From: Mikania micrantha
Taxonomy: Eukaryota; Streptophyta; Magnoliopsida; Asterales; Asteraceae
NCBI GenBank assembly: GCA_009363875.1
Contig: CM018694.1
Coordinates: forward strand, 558,001 to 622,000
Length of the DNA stretch: 64,000 bases
Direction: 5' to 3'
Below the pieces are notes generated by a model that saw only the letters and a list, made by a program, of their open reading frames with translations, was not told where the DNA came from and searched no databases. Made by a program: the position numbers and the translations under genes. Below are positions 47,401 to 53,057 of this stretch, in pieces (position 1 is the stretch's first letter; the number at the start of each line of letters is the position of its first letter).

Positions 47401-48080
47401 GGCTGCCCGCAGTCACATTTTGTATGTATCATTTTTTCCTGTAAGTTTTATAAATAAAAAGTTTAAAAAATTTACAAAAACCTTACAATGAAATTTTTAG
47501 CAACTTTATTTGATTATGTTATGATCTAAACATGTTTGGACGAGTTCTGGGTAGAACCCATGAACACTCGGACTAGCATGGTCTCTGGGTTAAACCGTTT
47601 ATTTTGAACTAATTTTTTAGCAACTCTATTTTAAACTTAATTTTATTATCTACATGTATACTTTCTGTTTTAAATTTTAATCTTAGAGTATTAATATGCA
47701 TATACAAATAAATATTTAGGGTTACAAGGTTCATGTACTTGCCAAACTGCAAAAACTCATGTTTGTGTTCATATGTCTGACATGATGTTATGTGTGGCTA
47801 TATGCTTTTCATTTGACTTGTTAGAGATGGAAAATCCCAATCAAATAGGTCGAAGTTACCAACTCTATTTGCTTATGCTATATGATCTAAAGCTTATATG
47901 TGATGATGTTATATAAGGTTGGTAACAAAGGATACCGTTGATGAGAATGTGTACGAGATTGCGAAAAGGAAACTAGTACTTGATGCCGCTGTGCTCGAGT
48001 CAGGTGTCGAAGTTGAAAACGAGGGGGAATCTTCAGATAAAACCATGGGAGAAATACTTTCAGCTCTGTTGTTGGGATGA
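19862..48080 (+). CDS. CHR19: SNF2-family chromatin remodeller CHR19/ETL1 (SMARCAD1/Fun30 relative), 12 exons
   Basis: Exons: 19862-20338, 20512-20629, 32119-32159, 32242-32492, 32852-33032, 33111-33296, 34192-34338, 34433-34591, 39082-39156, 39268-39404, 47077-47295, 47918-48080. All introns are GT-AG, and the sum is 2154 bases, 717 residues, in frame throughout. The acidic N-terminus (residues 1-159) precedes a DEAD/DEAH-type ATPase lobe with Walker A DEMGLGKT (203-210), DEAH (317-320) and TGTPLQN (347-353), then the helicase C lobe with STRAGGQGLNL (616-626) and QAEDRCHRIGQ (646-656). The order and sequence match Arabidopsis CHR19 (ETL1), slightly shorter than its roughly 760 residues. The family uses ATP to move or space nucleosomes and acts in heterochromatin upkeep and DNA repair. 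No promoter element stands out in 19683-19861. The gene is expanded by transposons in introns 2, 8 and 10. Confidence 0.95.
20512..20629 (+). CDS. CHR19: CHR19 exon 2 (Q-like motif region)
   Basis: Codes GFQPLLKPYQLVGVNFLMLL, the lead-in to the ATPase core. The acceptor is TTGTAG and the donor GTATCT, leaving one base of a split codon. It is followed by the 11.5-kb intron 2. Confidence 0.9.
21709..22028 (-). mobile_element. tRNA-type SINE with (TTG)n tail
   Basis: On minus the unit ends in a GTTGTTGTTG run, the tail of TS/Au-like plant SINEs, preceded by blocks typical of that class (the reverse of CAGTAGGGTCTGGGGGGAAG and of GCAGACCTTACCCC-like words). It is flanked by a 13-base target duplication, GAACTGGGACAAT at 21696-21708 and GAACCGGGACAAT at 22029-22041. 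Clear A and B boxes are not evident, so the head may be decayed. Confidence 0.6.
22200..23010 (-). pseudogene. Copia gag/protease fragment of element A
   Basis: The clearest stretch (22787-22972) reads GVKEALSKMYEKPLATNKVY and ELVNTKIQEGDSVTEHINKL, the UBN2/copia gag signature. Further left come a damaged zinc knuckle (WNCKEIGYFKNQ, cysteines lost) and a protease start with VDYGASVHTT in place of the usual DSGAS. Frameshifts and stops throughout. Confidence 0.8.
23017..23460 (-). mobile_element. Internally deleted copia element inserted in gag of A
   Basis: Two direct repeats (about 23017-23168 and 23280-23457) that begin TGTAAACGTAA on plus and end GGTATCA or similar flank just 111 bases. 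Read on minus those encode a copia RNase H end: ADIFTKVLPHVLFDDF then a stop after VSTAGI. So an almost complete internal deletion left LTR, the last codons of pol, and LTR. The right LTR holds a long (TA)n run (23413-23450). Flanking five-mers GTAAT and GTAAC may be the target duplication with one change. Confidence 0.7.
23505..24183. mobile_element. hAT-like foldback element rich in ACGAAC repeats
   Basis: The ends are inverted copies: TAGGCCTGTAAACGAACCGA on the left and its complement at 24164-24183. They are flanked by a perfect 8-bp duplication ACTGCATC (23497-23504 and 24184-24191), as for hAT elements. The interior is almost wholly AACGAACACGAAC-like words in both orientations, so the element can fold on itself. 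No transposase. Confidence 0.85.
24247..24501 (-). repeat. 3' LTR of element B
   Basis: Starts TGTTGGGGTTATCACACACA with a short (AC)n run and matches the two halves of the right LTR through GACACGAGATTT, GACCTACG, GGGCTGCAACTAGGTAT and AGGGTATATATAGAGATACA. A TATA-like AGGGTATATATAGAG lies in the middle. Confidence 0.88.
25366..25814. mobile_element. hAT-like MITE in element B
   Basis: A perfect 8-bp duplication ATTCCGCA (25358-25365 and 25815-25822) flanks a 449-bp non-coding unit whose ends are imperfect inverted repeats (CATGGTTGTAGAAGTCG against the complement of CGATTTATACAACAGTG). The terms CGCCTAGG and GCGCTAGG recur near both ends. Similar units occur at 31145-31495 and 35736-36103. 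Confidence 0.8.
25979..26721 (-). pseudogene. Copia gag of element B
   Basis: From the ATG at 26721 it reads KFSIEKFDGSDFSWWKMQKD, then after a frameshift near 26600 MERAAEALWDTKNKKAKG, ALSNMYEKSSAINKVFLM, VIEHINNLSSILSRL and finally a CCHC-like knuckle near 26030 to 25985. This is the copia gag family (nucleocapsid and particle formation). The protease that should follow is cut by the MITE at 25366-25814. Confidence 0.85.
27534..29576 (+). mobile_element. Gag-only LTR element C inside the 5' LTR of B
   Basis: LTRs start TGTTGGAATTAATCATAATG at 27534 and 29241. The 3' LTR ends GGGCTACA at 29576. The target duplication is TAAAC (27529-27533) and TAAAT (29577-29581), one mismatch. The interior holds a gag pseudogene and nothing of pol, followed by a polypurine tract (AAGGGGGTGAT, 29230-29240). 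At about 2 kb this is a non-autonomous element that needed another element's enzymes. The end of the 5' LTR, after about 27838, does not match the 3' LTR and is altered. Confidence 0.85.
28346..29203 (+). pseudogene. Copia-type gag of element C
   Basis: Starts at ATG 28346 (MAENNAVVPIREQGNVSL). Frame is lost near 28437 and restored by about 28555, then continues for some 215 residues: AKEVWDSIKVRYLGADLVQ, a coiled middle, a Gly/Arg-rich stretch (GRGQGRGFGRGRG) and one intact knuckle CYECGKFGHFAYEC. Two frameshifts near the start prevent a full protein. The 5' leader (27900-28340) is extremely rich in AGCAAGAA words. Confidence 0.85.
30421..30432 (-). promoter_or_regulatory. tRNA-Met primer binding site of element A
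   Basis: On minus it reads TGGTATCAGAGT, one base off the initiator tRNA-Met complement, directly downstream of the LTR end. Confidence 0.8.
30435..30651 (-). repeat. 5' LTR of element A
   Basis: Runs on plus from TGTGTATCATTTGTTTGGG to CTATGCACCCAACA. Contains an (AC)n-rich block and a TATA-like ATCAATATATATAGAG. No second copy found in the window. Confidence 0.75.
31145..31495. repeat. Decayed relative of the hAT-like MITE
   Basis: The ends CAGTGTTCTAAAAGTCGG and the complement of TTCTACGACACTG resemble the MITE at 25366-25814, with a TGG/TTGG-rich interior. No clear target duplication. Confidence 0.4.
32119..32159 (+). CDS. CHR19: CHR19 exon 3 (Walker A)
   Basis: A 41-base exon that codes ILADEMGLGKTIQ, the ATP-binding P-loop of the remodeller. 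Its loss would destroy the enzyme, so its survival at the end of a transposon-filled intron is good evidence that the intron is still spliced. Confidence 0.93.
32242..32492 (+). CDS. CHR19: CHR19 exon 4
   Basis: Codes residues 213-295: AITYLTLLNHLEDDPGPHL, then VCPASVLENWERELKKW and NVILVCYSLFERH, helicase motifs Ia and neighbours. Donor GTTAGC, leaving two bases of a split codon. Confidence 0.93.
32852..33032 (+). CDS. CHR19: CHR19 exon 5 (DEAH box)
   Basis: Codes residues 296-356 with VLMDEAHALKDKNSYRWK (motif II) and RLMLTGTPLQNDLH (motif III). Confidence 0.94.
33111..33296 (+). CDS. CHR19: CHR19 exon 6
   Basis: Codes residues 357-418, ELWSLLEFMMPDLFE to SILGPFILRRLKSDVMQQL, the region joining the two ATPase lobes. 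Confidence 0.94.
33486..33843. repeat. Copia-type solo LTR in CHR19 intron 6
   Basis: Shares with the LTR of element B the ordered words GATTTAACGTGGTTTGGTCG, GACCTA, TTACAATTACAT and AGGGTATATATATAGAC, and ends CCCAACA. No interior adjoins it, so it is probably a solo or truncated LTR. Edges approximate. Confidence 0.6.
34192..34338 (+). CDS. CHR19: CHR19 exon 7
   Basis: Codes residues 419-467 (EYVHMEKEQGKAYQEAIQEY to RRQISNYFVQFRK), phase 0 at both ends. The acceptor is TGCTAG. Confidence 0.92.
34433..34591 (+). CDS. CHR19: CHR19 exon 8
   Basis: Codes residues 468-520 (IANHPLLVRRIYTDKDVV onward), the start of the second ATPase lobe. Followed by the 4.5-kb intron 8. Confidence 0.92.
34727..34950 (+). 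repeat. Polypurine microsatellite in CHR19 intron 8
   Basis: (AAT)n passes into (AGG)n and then long G runs broken by A (34772-34862 and 34905-34942). The 40-base phrase that begins GGAGCCTAAAATAAATTAAA is present twice (about 34861 and 34940), so the tract grew by duplication. The G-runs satisfy a G-quadruplex pattern on the coding strand. Confidence 0.9.
35420..36210 (+). pseudogene. Gag remnant related to element C
   Basis: 35480-35700 resembles the AGCAAG-rich leader of element C, and 35700-35735 codes NCYECGELSDFA, the first half of a CCHC knuckle. The second half (AYKCTWKDNEKEE) resumes at about 36108, split by the MITE at 35736-36103. No LTR identified. Confidence 0.65.
35736..36103. 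mobile_element. hAT-like MITE inserted in a gag zinc knuckle
   Basis: The same family as 25366-25814: inverted ends TATTGTAGAAATC and the complement of GATTTTTATAACA, AT-rich interior. Flanking eight-mers CTTTGCGT and TTTTGCAT are a plausible decayed duplication. Confidence 0.6.
36413..36969. mobile_element. Mutator-like MITE with telomere-like interior
   Basis: A perfect 9-bp duplication ATGATTATG (36404-36412 and 36970-36978) flanks inverted ends of about 40 bp that share TTTTGCCTAAGAAC. The interior (about 36530-36830) is a run of degenerate CCCTAAA/AGCTAAA words. A second member of the family lies at 49564-49990. The 9-bp duplication points to Mutator-type transposase. Confidence 0.85.
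36979..39081 (+). other. Rest of CHR19 intron 8
   Basis: AT-rich with no gene. 38030-38840 contains GAGCTT and GGTCGGGT/GGGTC-type words typical of decayed hAT-like non-autonomous elements. No boundaries could be fixed. Confidence 0.5.
39082..39156 (+). CDS. CHR19: CHR19 exon 9
   Basis: A 75-base exon coding LLLYYSDGSSENLSEEHV and LLSAKCR, residues 521-545. Confidence 0.9.
39268..39404 (+). CDS. CHR19: CHR19 exon 10
   Basis: Codes HRVLIFSQWTSMLDILEW and GVTYRRLDG (helicase motif IV region). Donor GTATTG opens the 7.7-kb intron 10. Confidence 0.92.
39961..40311 (+). repeat. 5' LTR of element D
   Basis: Matches 46328-46717 except for substitutions and an internal duplication of a GTTATTACG...TTGGAGAT segment that lengthens the other copy. 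The divergence is clearly greater than in element 1 or E, so D is older. Confidence 0.88.
40363..41325 (+). pseudogene. Gag of element D
   Basis: Starts near MVNTRSPADGSGHQHDPVAD. Recognisable are TDFPTYNGGDPRGWILKAE and GDALGLFSLL; after a stop and frameshift come RHELAKRSARVSNWPDHC and the CCHC knuckle CFRCGDKYGLGHVC. Capsid and nucleocapsid functions, not translatable as one protein. Confidence 0.85.
41380..41861 (+). pseudogene. Aspartic protease region of element D
   Basis: Reads as a protease with GGSTHNFIS in place of the usual DSGATHNFI, then LVFGVQRLVTL-like sequence and SRMQPIINRYLEVFQEP, the lead-in to RT. It is cut at 41861 by element E and continues at 43571 (LPPFRNHANSIPLIPYA). 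Confidence 0.75.
41862..43565 (-). mobile_element. Young non-autonomous LTR element E inside D
   Basis: Two 310-bp LTRs (41862-42171 and 43256-43565) look identical base for base and are flanked by a perfect 5-bp duplication CCTTG (41857-41861 and 43566-43570). On minus a polypurine tract AAGGGGGGAGTAA precedes the left LTR. The interior is about 1.1 kb with one intact ORF and no protease, RT or integrase, so the element must be mobilised by another. Identical LTRs make it the youngest insertion I can date here. Confidence 0.93.
42202..42981 (-). CDS. Gag-like ORF of element E
   Basis: 259 residues from the ATG at 42981 (MEFRDTYDRLEVHDQQI). The N-terminus is predicted coiled coil (RQLQSDVNEIKTTLQSLEV) like a gypsy gag N-terminus. 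The C-terminus has a zinc-knuckle relic (CLRWGNRYGPAHECP, one cysteine replaced by Trp) close to the knuckle of element D (CFRCGDKYGLGHVC). The central part (SFELHIPSEQVATIKQLDFT; RYWNRYGFLFVDGPPSLGQ) is not something I recognise. It may be a diverged gag middle or a captured segment. The frame is fully open, unlike all its neighbours in the intron. Confidence 0.75.
   Translation of the reverse strand: MEFRDTYDRLEVHDQQIRQLQSDVNEIKTTLQSLEVERAESANFRQFVLAWMKHQEQSEFQSDLLQQFGDFVSPTPPVQLDSIHDALIHVVDGKQVTIGSFELHIPSEQVATIKQLDFTPDYLEGVEDPVRPNSSDGNVALARCRYWNRYGFLFVDGPPSLGQADSTLTFSFKATDRTIISFADAYSNFPSKLGSLMSGEAGSIQPLDQGARSLSRVDWKGRKKKRICLRWGNRYGPAHECPEGKLIGAKHVSWLIPKS
43571..44290 (+). pseudogene. Reverse transcriptase of element D
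   Basis: Shows TAGLIQPSTSPFSS, CVDYRALNKLTI, PIPNIDELIDELYG, IPKTAFRTHSGHYEFKVMPF and, after a frameshift near 44060, the catalytic FFDDILIYN. FTKMYLCSSYY in place of FSKIDLRSGYH shows a decayed palm motif with its first catalytic Asp lost. Confidence 0.88.
44291..44900 (+). pseudogene. RNase H region of element D
   Basis: Fragments such as YFRLASYYRRLV-like, ECDASSDG and KASKEKKRADALSKAP are visible in shifting frames. The acidic RNase H residues cannot be placed in one frame. Confidence 0.7.
44930..46300 (+). pseudogene. Integrase and C-terminal domain of element D
   Basis: Contains IWEDISVDFIVGLPPSGKF, VVDRLSKYAHFISL, the decayed catalytic loop IVSDWDVIF (usually SDRD), WAEYSYNTGYNTSTDMTPF, then HPIFHVSLLKPV and the chromo-like ending RPLEEATWETYDLFVEQFP. 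Several stops and frameshifts. Confidence 0.85.
46328..46717 (+). repeat. 3' LTR of element D
   Basis: Begins TGATACAATCCTG and ends GGTTCCTATCA, followed by the GCTGA duplication. Confidence 0.88.
47077..47295 (+). CDS. CHR19: CHR19 exon 11 (helicase C motifs)
   Basis: Codes residues 591-664 with TIVDTFNNDTSINACLLS, STRAGGQGLNLTGADTV and QIDRQAEDRCHRIGQ (motifs V and VI). It joins exon 10 through a split Ser codon across the 7.7-kb intron. Confidence 0.95.
47918..48080 (+). CDS. CHR19: CHR19 exon 12 and stop
   Basis: Codes LVTKDTVDENVYEIAKRKL, LDAAVLESGV and MGEILSALLLG, then TGA at 48078-48080. The conserved C-terminus confirms the 3' end of the gene. Confidence 0.94.
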
Positions 48081-48149
48081 CAAATTAACATCATACTCTT
48101 GGTTTAATTTTTTTTTCTGTGATACCTTAATGATATCAAGATGAGCATG

Positions 48150-48290
48150 TGTAAACTTCATAATTTTGTAAGAGTGTGAACCCATGCATCACACGTTTAA
48201 GTACTATTTAGGTTGTGTTTGATTTACTCAATTTAGATTTGTTTTGATATGTAGATTTGTAAGAGTGTGAACCCATGCTTCACACGTTTA
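48150..48290 (+). repeat. Direct repeat downstream of CHR19
   Basis: GTAAGAGTGTGAACCCATGC through CACACGTTTA occurs at about 48168 and 48257 with one difference (CAT/CTT). It lies where the CHR19 3' UTR would be expected. No definite polyadenylation signal was picked. Confidence 0.7.
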
Positions 48291-48371
48291 TTGTTATTGT
48301 TATTGTTATTGTTATTGTTATTGTTATTGTTATTGTTATTGTTATTGTTATTGTTATTGTTCTTCTTCTTA

Positions 48372-48415
<44 letters not shown>

Positions 48416-48427
48416 ATTATTATTATT
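48287..48427 (+). repeat. Hexanucleotide microsatellite (TTATTG)n then (TTGCTG)n
   Basis: About a dozen TTATTG units pass into seven TTGCTG units and then (TTA)n. The T-to-C and A-to-G change in mid-array shows two expansion steps. An ORF of almost pure leucine over it is an artefact. Confidence 0.95.
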
Positions 48428-48429
48428 TT

Positions 48430-49540
48430 TTAATTTTCAGCTGAGTTATATTTCTACTTAAAGTTTTGTTAATAAGAAAAACTAGAGCAGGCGATACGAT
48501 TAAGACTCACGTGTTGTAATGTAGTGGTTTGATTAAAACATAAAAGAAACATATAAAGTTAAAACTAATAAGTTATGAATATTAAAATGTAGATAAACAA
48601 TTAGTGTCATATATGTTGCGGTGGTTATTTGGATTAATGCTTTAATAGTAAGTTATTATATGTTTACAATTATATATATATATTAACAAAGAAAAGTTAT
48701 CGTGAAAAATCATATTGTATATAATATAGGAGGAGATAAATTCTATGTTTAAAAACACGTCACAACGGTATATTAGAAAATTTTAAATAAATGTCGTCGT
48801 AAAAAAGTGTCAAAAAAAGAGAACAATCGAAATATAGCTAAAACATGTCGTAAAAATTAAAATTATAAAACCTAAAAGCATATTTAAAAAAAGAAAAAAA
48901 TATTTCCTATGTAAGCTAATCAAAAACATAGATGGATTCTCTTTAAAATCCTTGGCCCCAAAAGTAAACGCCTTCCCATATCAGCCTAGGTAAATAGTCC
49001 AAAATGATCCATCAAGTGTGGCTATGCATATAAAATTTCTACCTAATATGTTTTAATATTATATTCTTGATTATTTTCATCAATTCATCGTTTATAAGCC
49101 GACCTACCTCCAAATAATTTGATTCTTTCAAAACAATCTAACCAATTAATGACAGCTCCATATGCCTTTTGAGCCCGCCATCACCTCTCACCACAAGTGT
49201 CTCAGTGATGAGTTTTACATGCGGGTTTTGGATCCAAAAACAGTTAACTGGTTGCGGGGAATCATCATATAAAGAGAAAATGGTCGGAAACCTACGTGGT
49301 GGCGGCTTTAGATGACGAGCCGTCAACACAAGCAAGTGAAGAGGAGACATGGCTGCCCTAATAATGGTGTTCTAGAGACTTATTCTTAACTATAAGCCAT
49401 GTGTTGTTTATCTGCCTCAAAAACCCACGAAAGAAAAAAAAAAAGGCCTGGGAGGGCCTTGAACCCTCACTCTTCAAAAAAAAACCAAAGAAACTTACAA
49501 CCTCCTCCAGACCTCCGTTTGTTTTGAAATATCAACAAAC
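48430..49540. other. Intergenic, no gene seen
   Basis: AT-rich; one minus ORF at 49138-49350 (70 codons) has no recognisable domain and I do not call it. Confidence 0.5.
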
Positions 49541-49563
49541 AAATATATATATATATATATATA

Positions 49564-49990
49564 GGGGAAGGTTCCCCTAAAAAGTCTATTTTGCCTAAGA
49601 AGGCTAAGAAGGATTTTCAAAAACTCGAAAACCGATCCAAACAAACTCCGATTGAATTCATTTTTGCATCATTGGAACCGGCTTATTAAACCCTAAAACA
49701 AAAACATTAAATTGTAAACAATAAACTCGAATACGAAAACCAAAACTTTAAAAACAAACCATAAACATAAAGATAAAACTTAAAAAGCCAAAAACCAAGC
49801 CCTAAAATCTAAACTTTAAAAGTAGTTATTAAAGCTAAAACTTAAAATCTAATATTGTATGGTTCGATGAAACAATCCCAACACCATCGAAATGAGTTCA
49901 ATCGGAGTTCGTTTAGGTCGGTTTTTGAGGTTTTAAAAATCCTTTTTAGGCTTCTTAGGCAAAATAGACTTTTTATTTGATCTTTCCCCT
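49564..49990. mobile_element. MITE of the 36413 family in a (TA)n tract
   Basis: Inverted ends share AAAAAGTCTATTTTGCCTAA, and the inside begins and ends with the same phrases as 36413-36969 (AACTCCGATTGA, CTTCTTAGGCAAAATA). Flanked on both sides by (TA)n, 49543-49563 and 49991-50009. Confidence 0.8.
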
Positions 49991-50009
49991 ATATATATAT
50001 ATATATATA

Positions 50010-50400
50010 GGGTAAAGAGTGAATAATAACCCATCTTAATTGAGGTAACCCATTAACCCTGACAAAAAACGCTCAAATCGCAAATTTTTTTTTCATGGTT
50101 TTTTTATGCAAAAATAGGGGGGGCTCCTTTTTTAAGCATTCGCTAATTTACAAGCGTAAAAAAGTTAAACGAAATGTAAGTTTGCGTTACACTGCGAACA
50201 TTTATTTAAGTGTCGCAGTGTAACGCAAACTTACATTTCGTTTAACTTTTTAACGCTTGTGAATTAGCGAACGATTAAAAAAGGAGCCCCCCTATTTTTG
50301 CATAAAAAAACCATGAAATTTTATTTTTTTTGCGATTTGAGCGTTTTTTGCCAGGGTTAATGGGTTACCTCATATGAGGGTTATTATATGATCCCTTTCC
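50010..50400. mobile_element. 390-bp near-perfect foldback element
   Basis: The two arms of about 185 bases are inverted copies (for example TAACCCATTAACCCTG against its complement, GGGGGCTCCTTTTTT against AAAAAAGGAGCCCCC, GTAAGTTTGCGTTACACTGC against its complement). The loop at 50196-50212 is only about 17 bases. It has (TA)n on both sides and no ORF. A transcript would fold into a long hairpin. Confidence 0.92.
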
Positions 50401-50428
50401 TATATATATATATATATATATATATATT

Positions 50429-51884
50429 AAGGTTTGGCTAAAAAGTCATAAAAGCATAAAAAGTGTGAGAAGGAATTTCAATCATTGATCTTGGATTTTA
50501 AGGACTATAAATGTGCCACATCAAAAAGAGATTTTAAAAGGAAATTAAAATGGCTGGAAGGGTATAATAGGCATTGCAACCATTGTTGACTTTTTATAAC
50601 TTCTCCTTTTTTTTCAAAAGTTCATAACTTTTTCATACGTAATTATTTAATAAAAAATATTACACCATAATATCAAGAATTTTTCTATCTTTCCAACGAG
50701 TATAATATTGATACATTAGAAAACAATTAATTTGGGTGTTATATTCAACTGTGTGTTTTTATGACGTTTTTTAATATGTTTATGGTGTTTTTTCGTAGGT
50801 TAATGAAACTTAGCATTTTATGGTGTTTTTTGAATGCTCATAAAACACTTTGATGTTTTTCACTAAATAAACAAAAAGGATAACAAATTTTTATGATGTT
50901 TATTTTATGTCCCTTCTAAAGTTTTCTTAGATAACAATATTTTATGGTGTTTTTATCTTGGAAATACACATGGTGTTTTCATTCAGCAAATGTACATGTT
51001 GTTGAATACATACAATCGTTTTATTTTGTAAATAACGTGGTGTTTGCGAAATTTGGTGTTTTATCATAAGTGCATAAAAACTAAACATTTTATGGTTTTT
51101 TTGATGTTCATAAAATTACTTGTTTTATAGTGTTTTTTAATGAATAAACAAAAAAGAAAAACGATTATCTATGGTGTTTATCTATATGCTTTTTCTTATG
51201 TTCACAATTTTCTACGAATAACAATGTTTTATGGTGTTTTATCTTGAAAATACATGCTGTGCTTTTATTCAGCAAATACACATAAAAAAACAACATAAAA
51301 TGCCCCTATGTAAAATTATGTAGTTTAAAAATACCAAGTGCAAAATTAAGCGTTATTATTTTGTTTAGTGCTCAAAAACACCATAAAACATTTAGTTTCG
51401 TTATGCAAAAACACCATAAAATCAAGCATAAATGTGCTTTATGGTGTTTTTCAATATATTTTATTCGATAATACCATAAAACGAAACTTAAAAAACACAA
51501 GATTTAAACTTAAGTGTTTATGGTGTTTTTTGTATTCAAAAACACCATAAAATGCCCTGTGGTGTTTTATGTTATGCTAGTAGTGTTCAAAAACGCCATA
51601 AAAATGATGAACATCTAGTTTTGTTAATGTTTTTAATATAGCAATATTATACTCGTTAAAAAGGTAAAAAAACGCTTGATTTATGGTGTAATTTTTTTTA
51701 AAAAAATGTTAAAGTGTAAAATAGTTACGAACGTTAAAAAAATGGATAAAGTTGCATGTGACTTGCATGTGCAACCTCCTTTTTTATTTTGACATCTATA
51801 CCCTTTAACCTAATATACACATGCCACTTCCTTATTGTTTCTCACACTTTTTATGGTTTTCCTCATTTGTAAAATATCCCTACC
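50429..51884. mobile_element. 1.45-kb inverted-repeat element with TATGGTGTTTT words
   Basis: CATAAAAAGTGTGAGAA near the left end (about 50455) recurs inverted near the right end (about 51835-51860), giving imperfect inverted termini. TATGGTGTTTTT and its complement AAAAACACCATAAA recur more than a dozen times inside. It has no coding capacity and (TA)n at each side. Class unknown. Confidence 0.6.
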
Positions 51885-52275
51885 ATATATATATAAACTG
51901 TATTCCTGTAGGTTCTAGATAATGTGTAATAGATATTAATATATCTTCTACTGTTCTAGTTACTAATTTATATGTTAATTGTTTATAGTATTTTATAGGT
52001 GCCAGACTATATGATATTAAGCTTTTGGTTGCACTTGTATCTATTAATGCAGTTAAATCTATAAATTTGTTTGTGTCTAACCATAATCTACATTGTATAT
52101 TTATCATATTATTTGATCCTTGAGTTTGTATATATGTTATTTCTTTTTCAGTTGACATTTGATTTATTTCTTGTTGTATTTGTTTTTTCTTTAGGATTAT
52201 ATTTTCTATATTTTCTATTTCTCTTAAAATTTGAAACCCCTTACAGAAAAGTTTCCAGAAACAGACAGACATCAT
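51880..52275 (-). pseudogene. Endogenous pararetrovirus protease fragment
   Basis: A 131-codon minus frame holds an aspartic-protease core, LIDTSATKSLIS, where DTGA is expected, so the active-site glycine is changed to serine. Spacing and flanking residues suit a caulimovirid polyprotein more than LTR elements. It ends in a (TA)n run at 51885-51897, and nothing of the following RT is present. It points away from the viral promoter and ORFs next to it, so the copy is rearranged by an inversion. Not functional. Confidence 0.65.
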
Positions 52276-52394
52276 CTTACTTTACTTTTTCTTTTTTGAA
52301 AATAATTGTAGATTTTTAACTTTTAATCTACACCTTTCTTTTTGTAAATTTAATCTAGGCCGTTGTCTGTAAATGATTAGAATTTTTTTTATGC

Positions 52395-52403
52395 CTATAT
52401 AAG
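52395..52403 (+). promoter_or_regulatory. Pararetroviral TATA box
   Basis: CTATATAAG in the context GCCTATATAAGGCACAG, followed by a leader of over 600 bases with the tRNA-Met primer site; its form resembles the full-length-RNA promoter of caulimovirids. Activity unknown. Confidence 0.55.
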
Positions 52404-52570
52404 GCACAGTTTTGTTCATTGTAAAAAACACACCGAGAATCAATAGAAAATATTTGAAATCCTTCAATCTCTCTATGGCACACTAAACCACATACTTTCA
52501 TCTTCCAATCAATCTTCCAAAATACCCTTATTTTCCCGAGCTTCATATTATATCTTAAGATAAAAAAAAG

Positions 52571-52724
52571 AGTTTCTGCTACAAATACCGATGAAGAAAT
52601 TTTTCGCTCAACTCTCTGATTTCATCGCTCAACTCTCTGATTTCAAGTAGTTTCTGCTGCAAATACCGATCAAGAAATTCTTCACTCAACTCTCTGATTT
52701 CATCGCTCAACTCTCTGATTTCAA
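52571..52724 (+). repeat. 77-bp tandem duplication in the viral leader
   Basis: The unit GTTTCTGCTACAAATACCGA through GCTCAACTCTCTGATTTCAA is repeated head to tail with few changes, and each copy itself contains CGCTCAACTCTCTGATTTCA twice. The last copy ends at CAAGTAAGTTT, a good splice-donor match. Confidence 0.8.
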
Positions 52725-52822
52725 GTAAGTTTTTAATATTTCCACTTATTTCTTTGTTTACTTTTATTTCTCTCTTAAACTTTTATTTCTCGCATTCGCT
52801 TAAATGCACCTACCCTCCAAAA

Positions 52823-52834
52823 TGGTATCAGAGC
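52823..52834 (+). promoter_or_regulatory. tRNA-Met primer binding site
   Basis: TGGTATCAGAGC is a perfect complement to the 3' end of initiator tRNA-Met, the primer for minus-strand synthesis in plant pararetroviruses and many LTR elements. No LTR end precedes it, which favours a pararetroviral origin. Confidence 0.85.
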
Positions 52835-53057
52835 AAAGACGGTTCATAATTTAAAAGGCTGAGACAAGCTCTATATAAAGCAACTTAAATTGCTTAAGTC
52901 CTATTTGTTAGAGAACTCTCTCAGATGAAGATTAGGGATTGTAAATTGCTTTGATGTTATTATTATATTGTATAATTATTATTATTGTTTAAATAATAAA
53001 ATTAAGATATAAGAAAATTTTAAGGAATATAGGGAAAATTGGAAGAGGGAAAGAAAG

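Noticed and set aside
48267..48461. 64-codon ORF of nearly pure leucine
   Set aside because: Translation of the TTATTG/TTGCTG microsatellite.
49138..49350. 70-codon minus ORF in the intergenic region
   Set aside because: Length expected by chance; no motif or partner.
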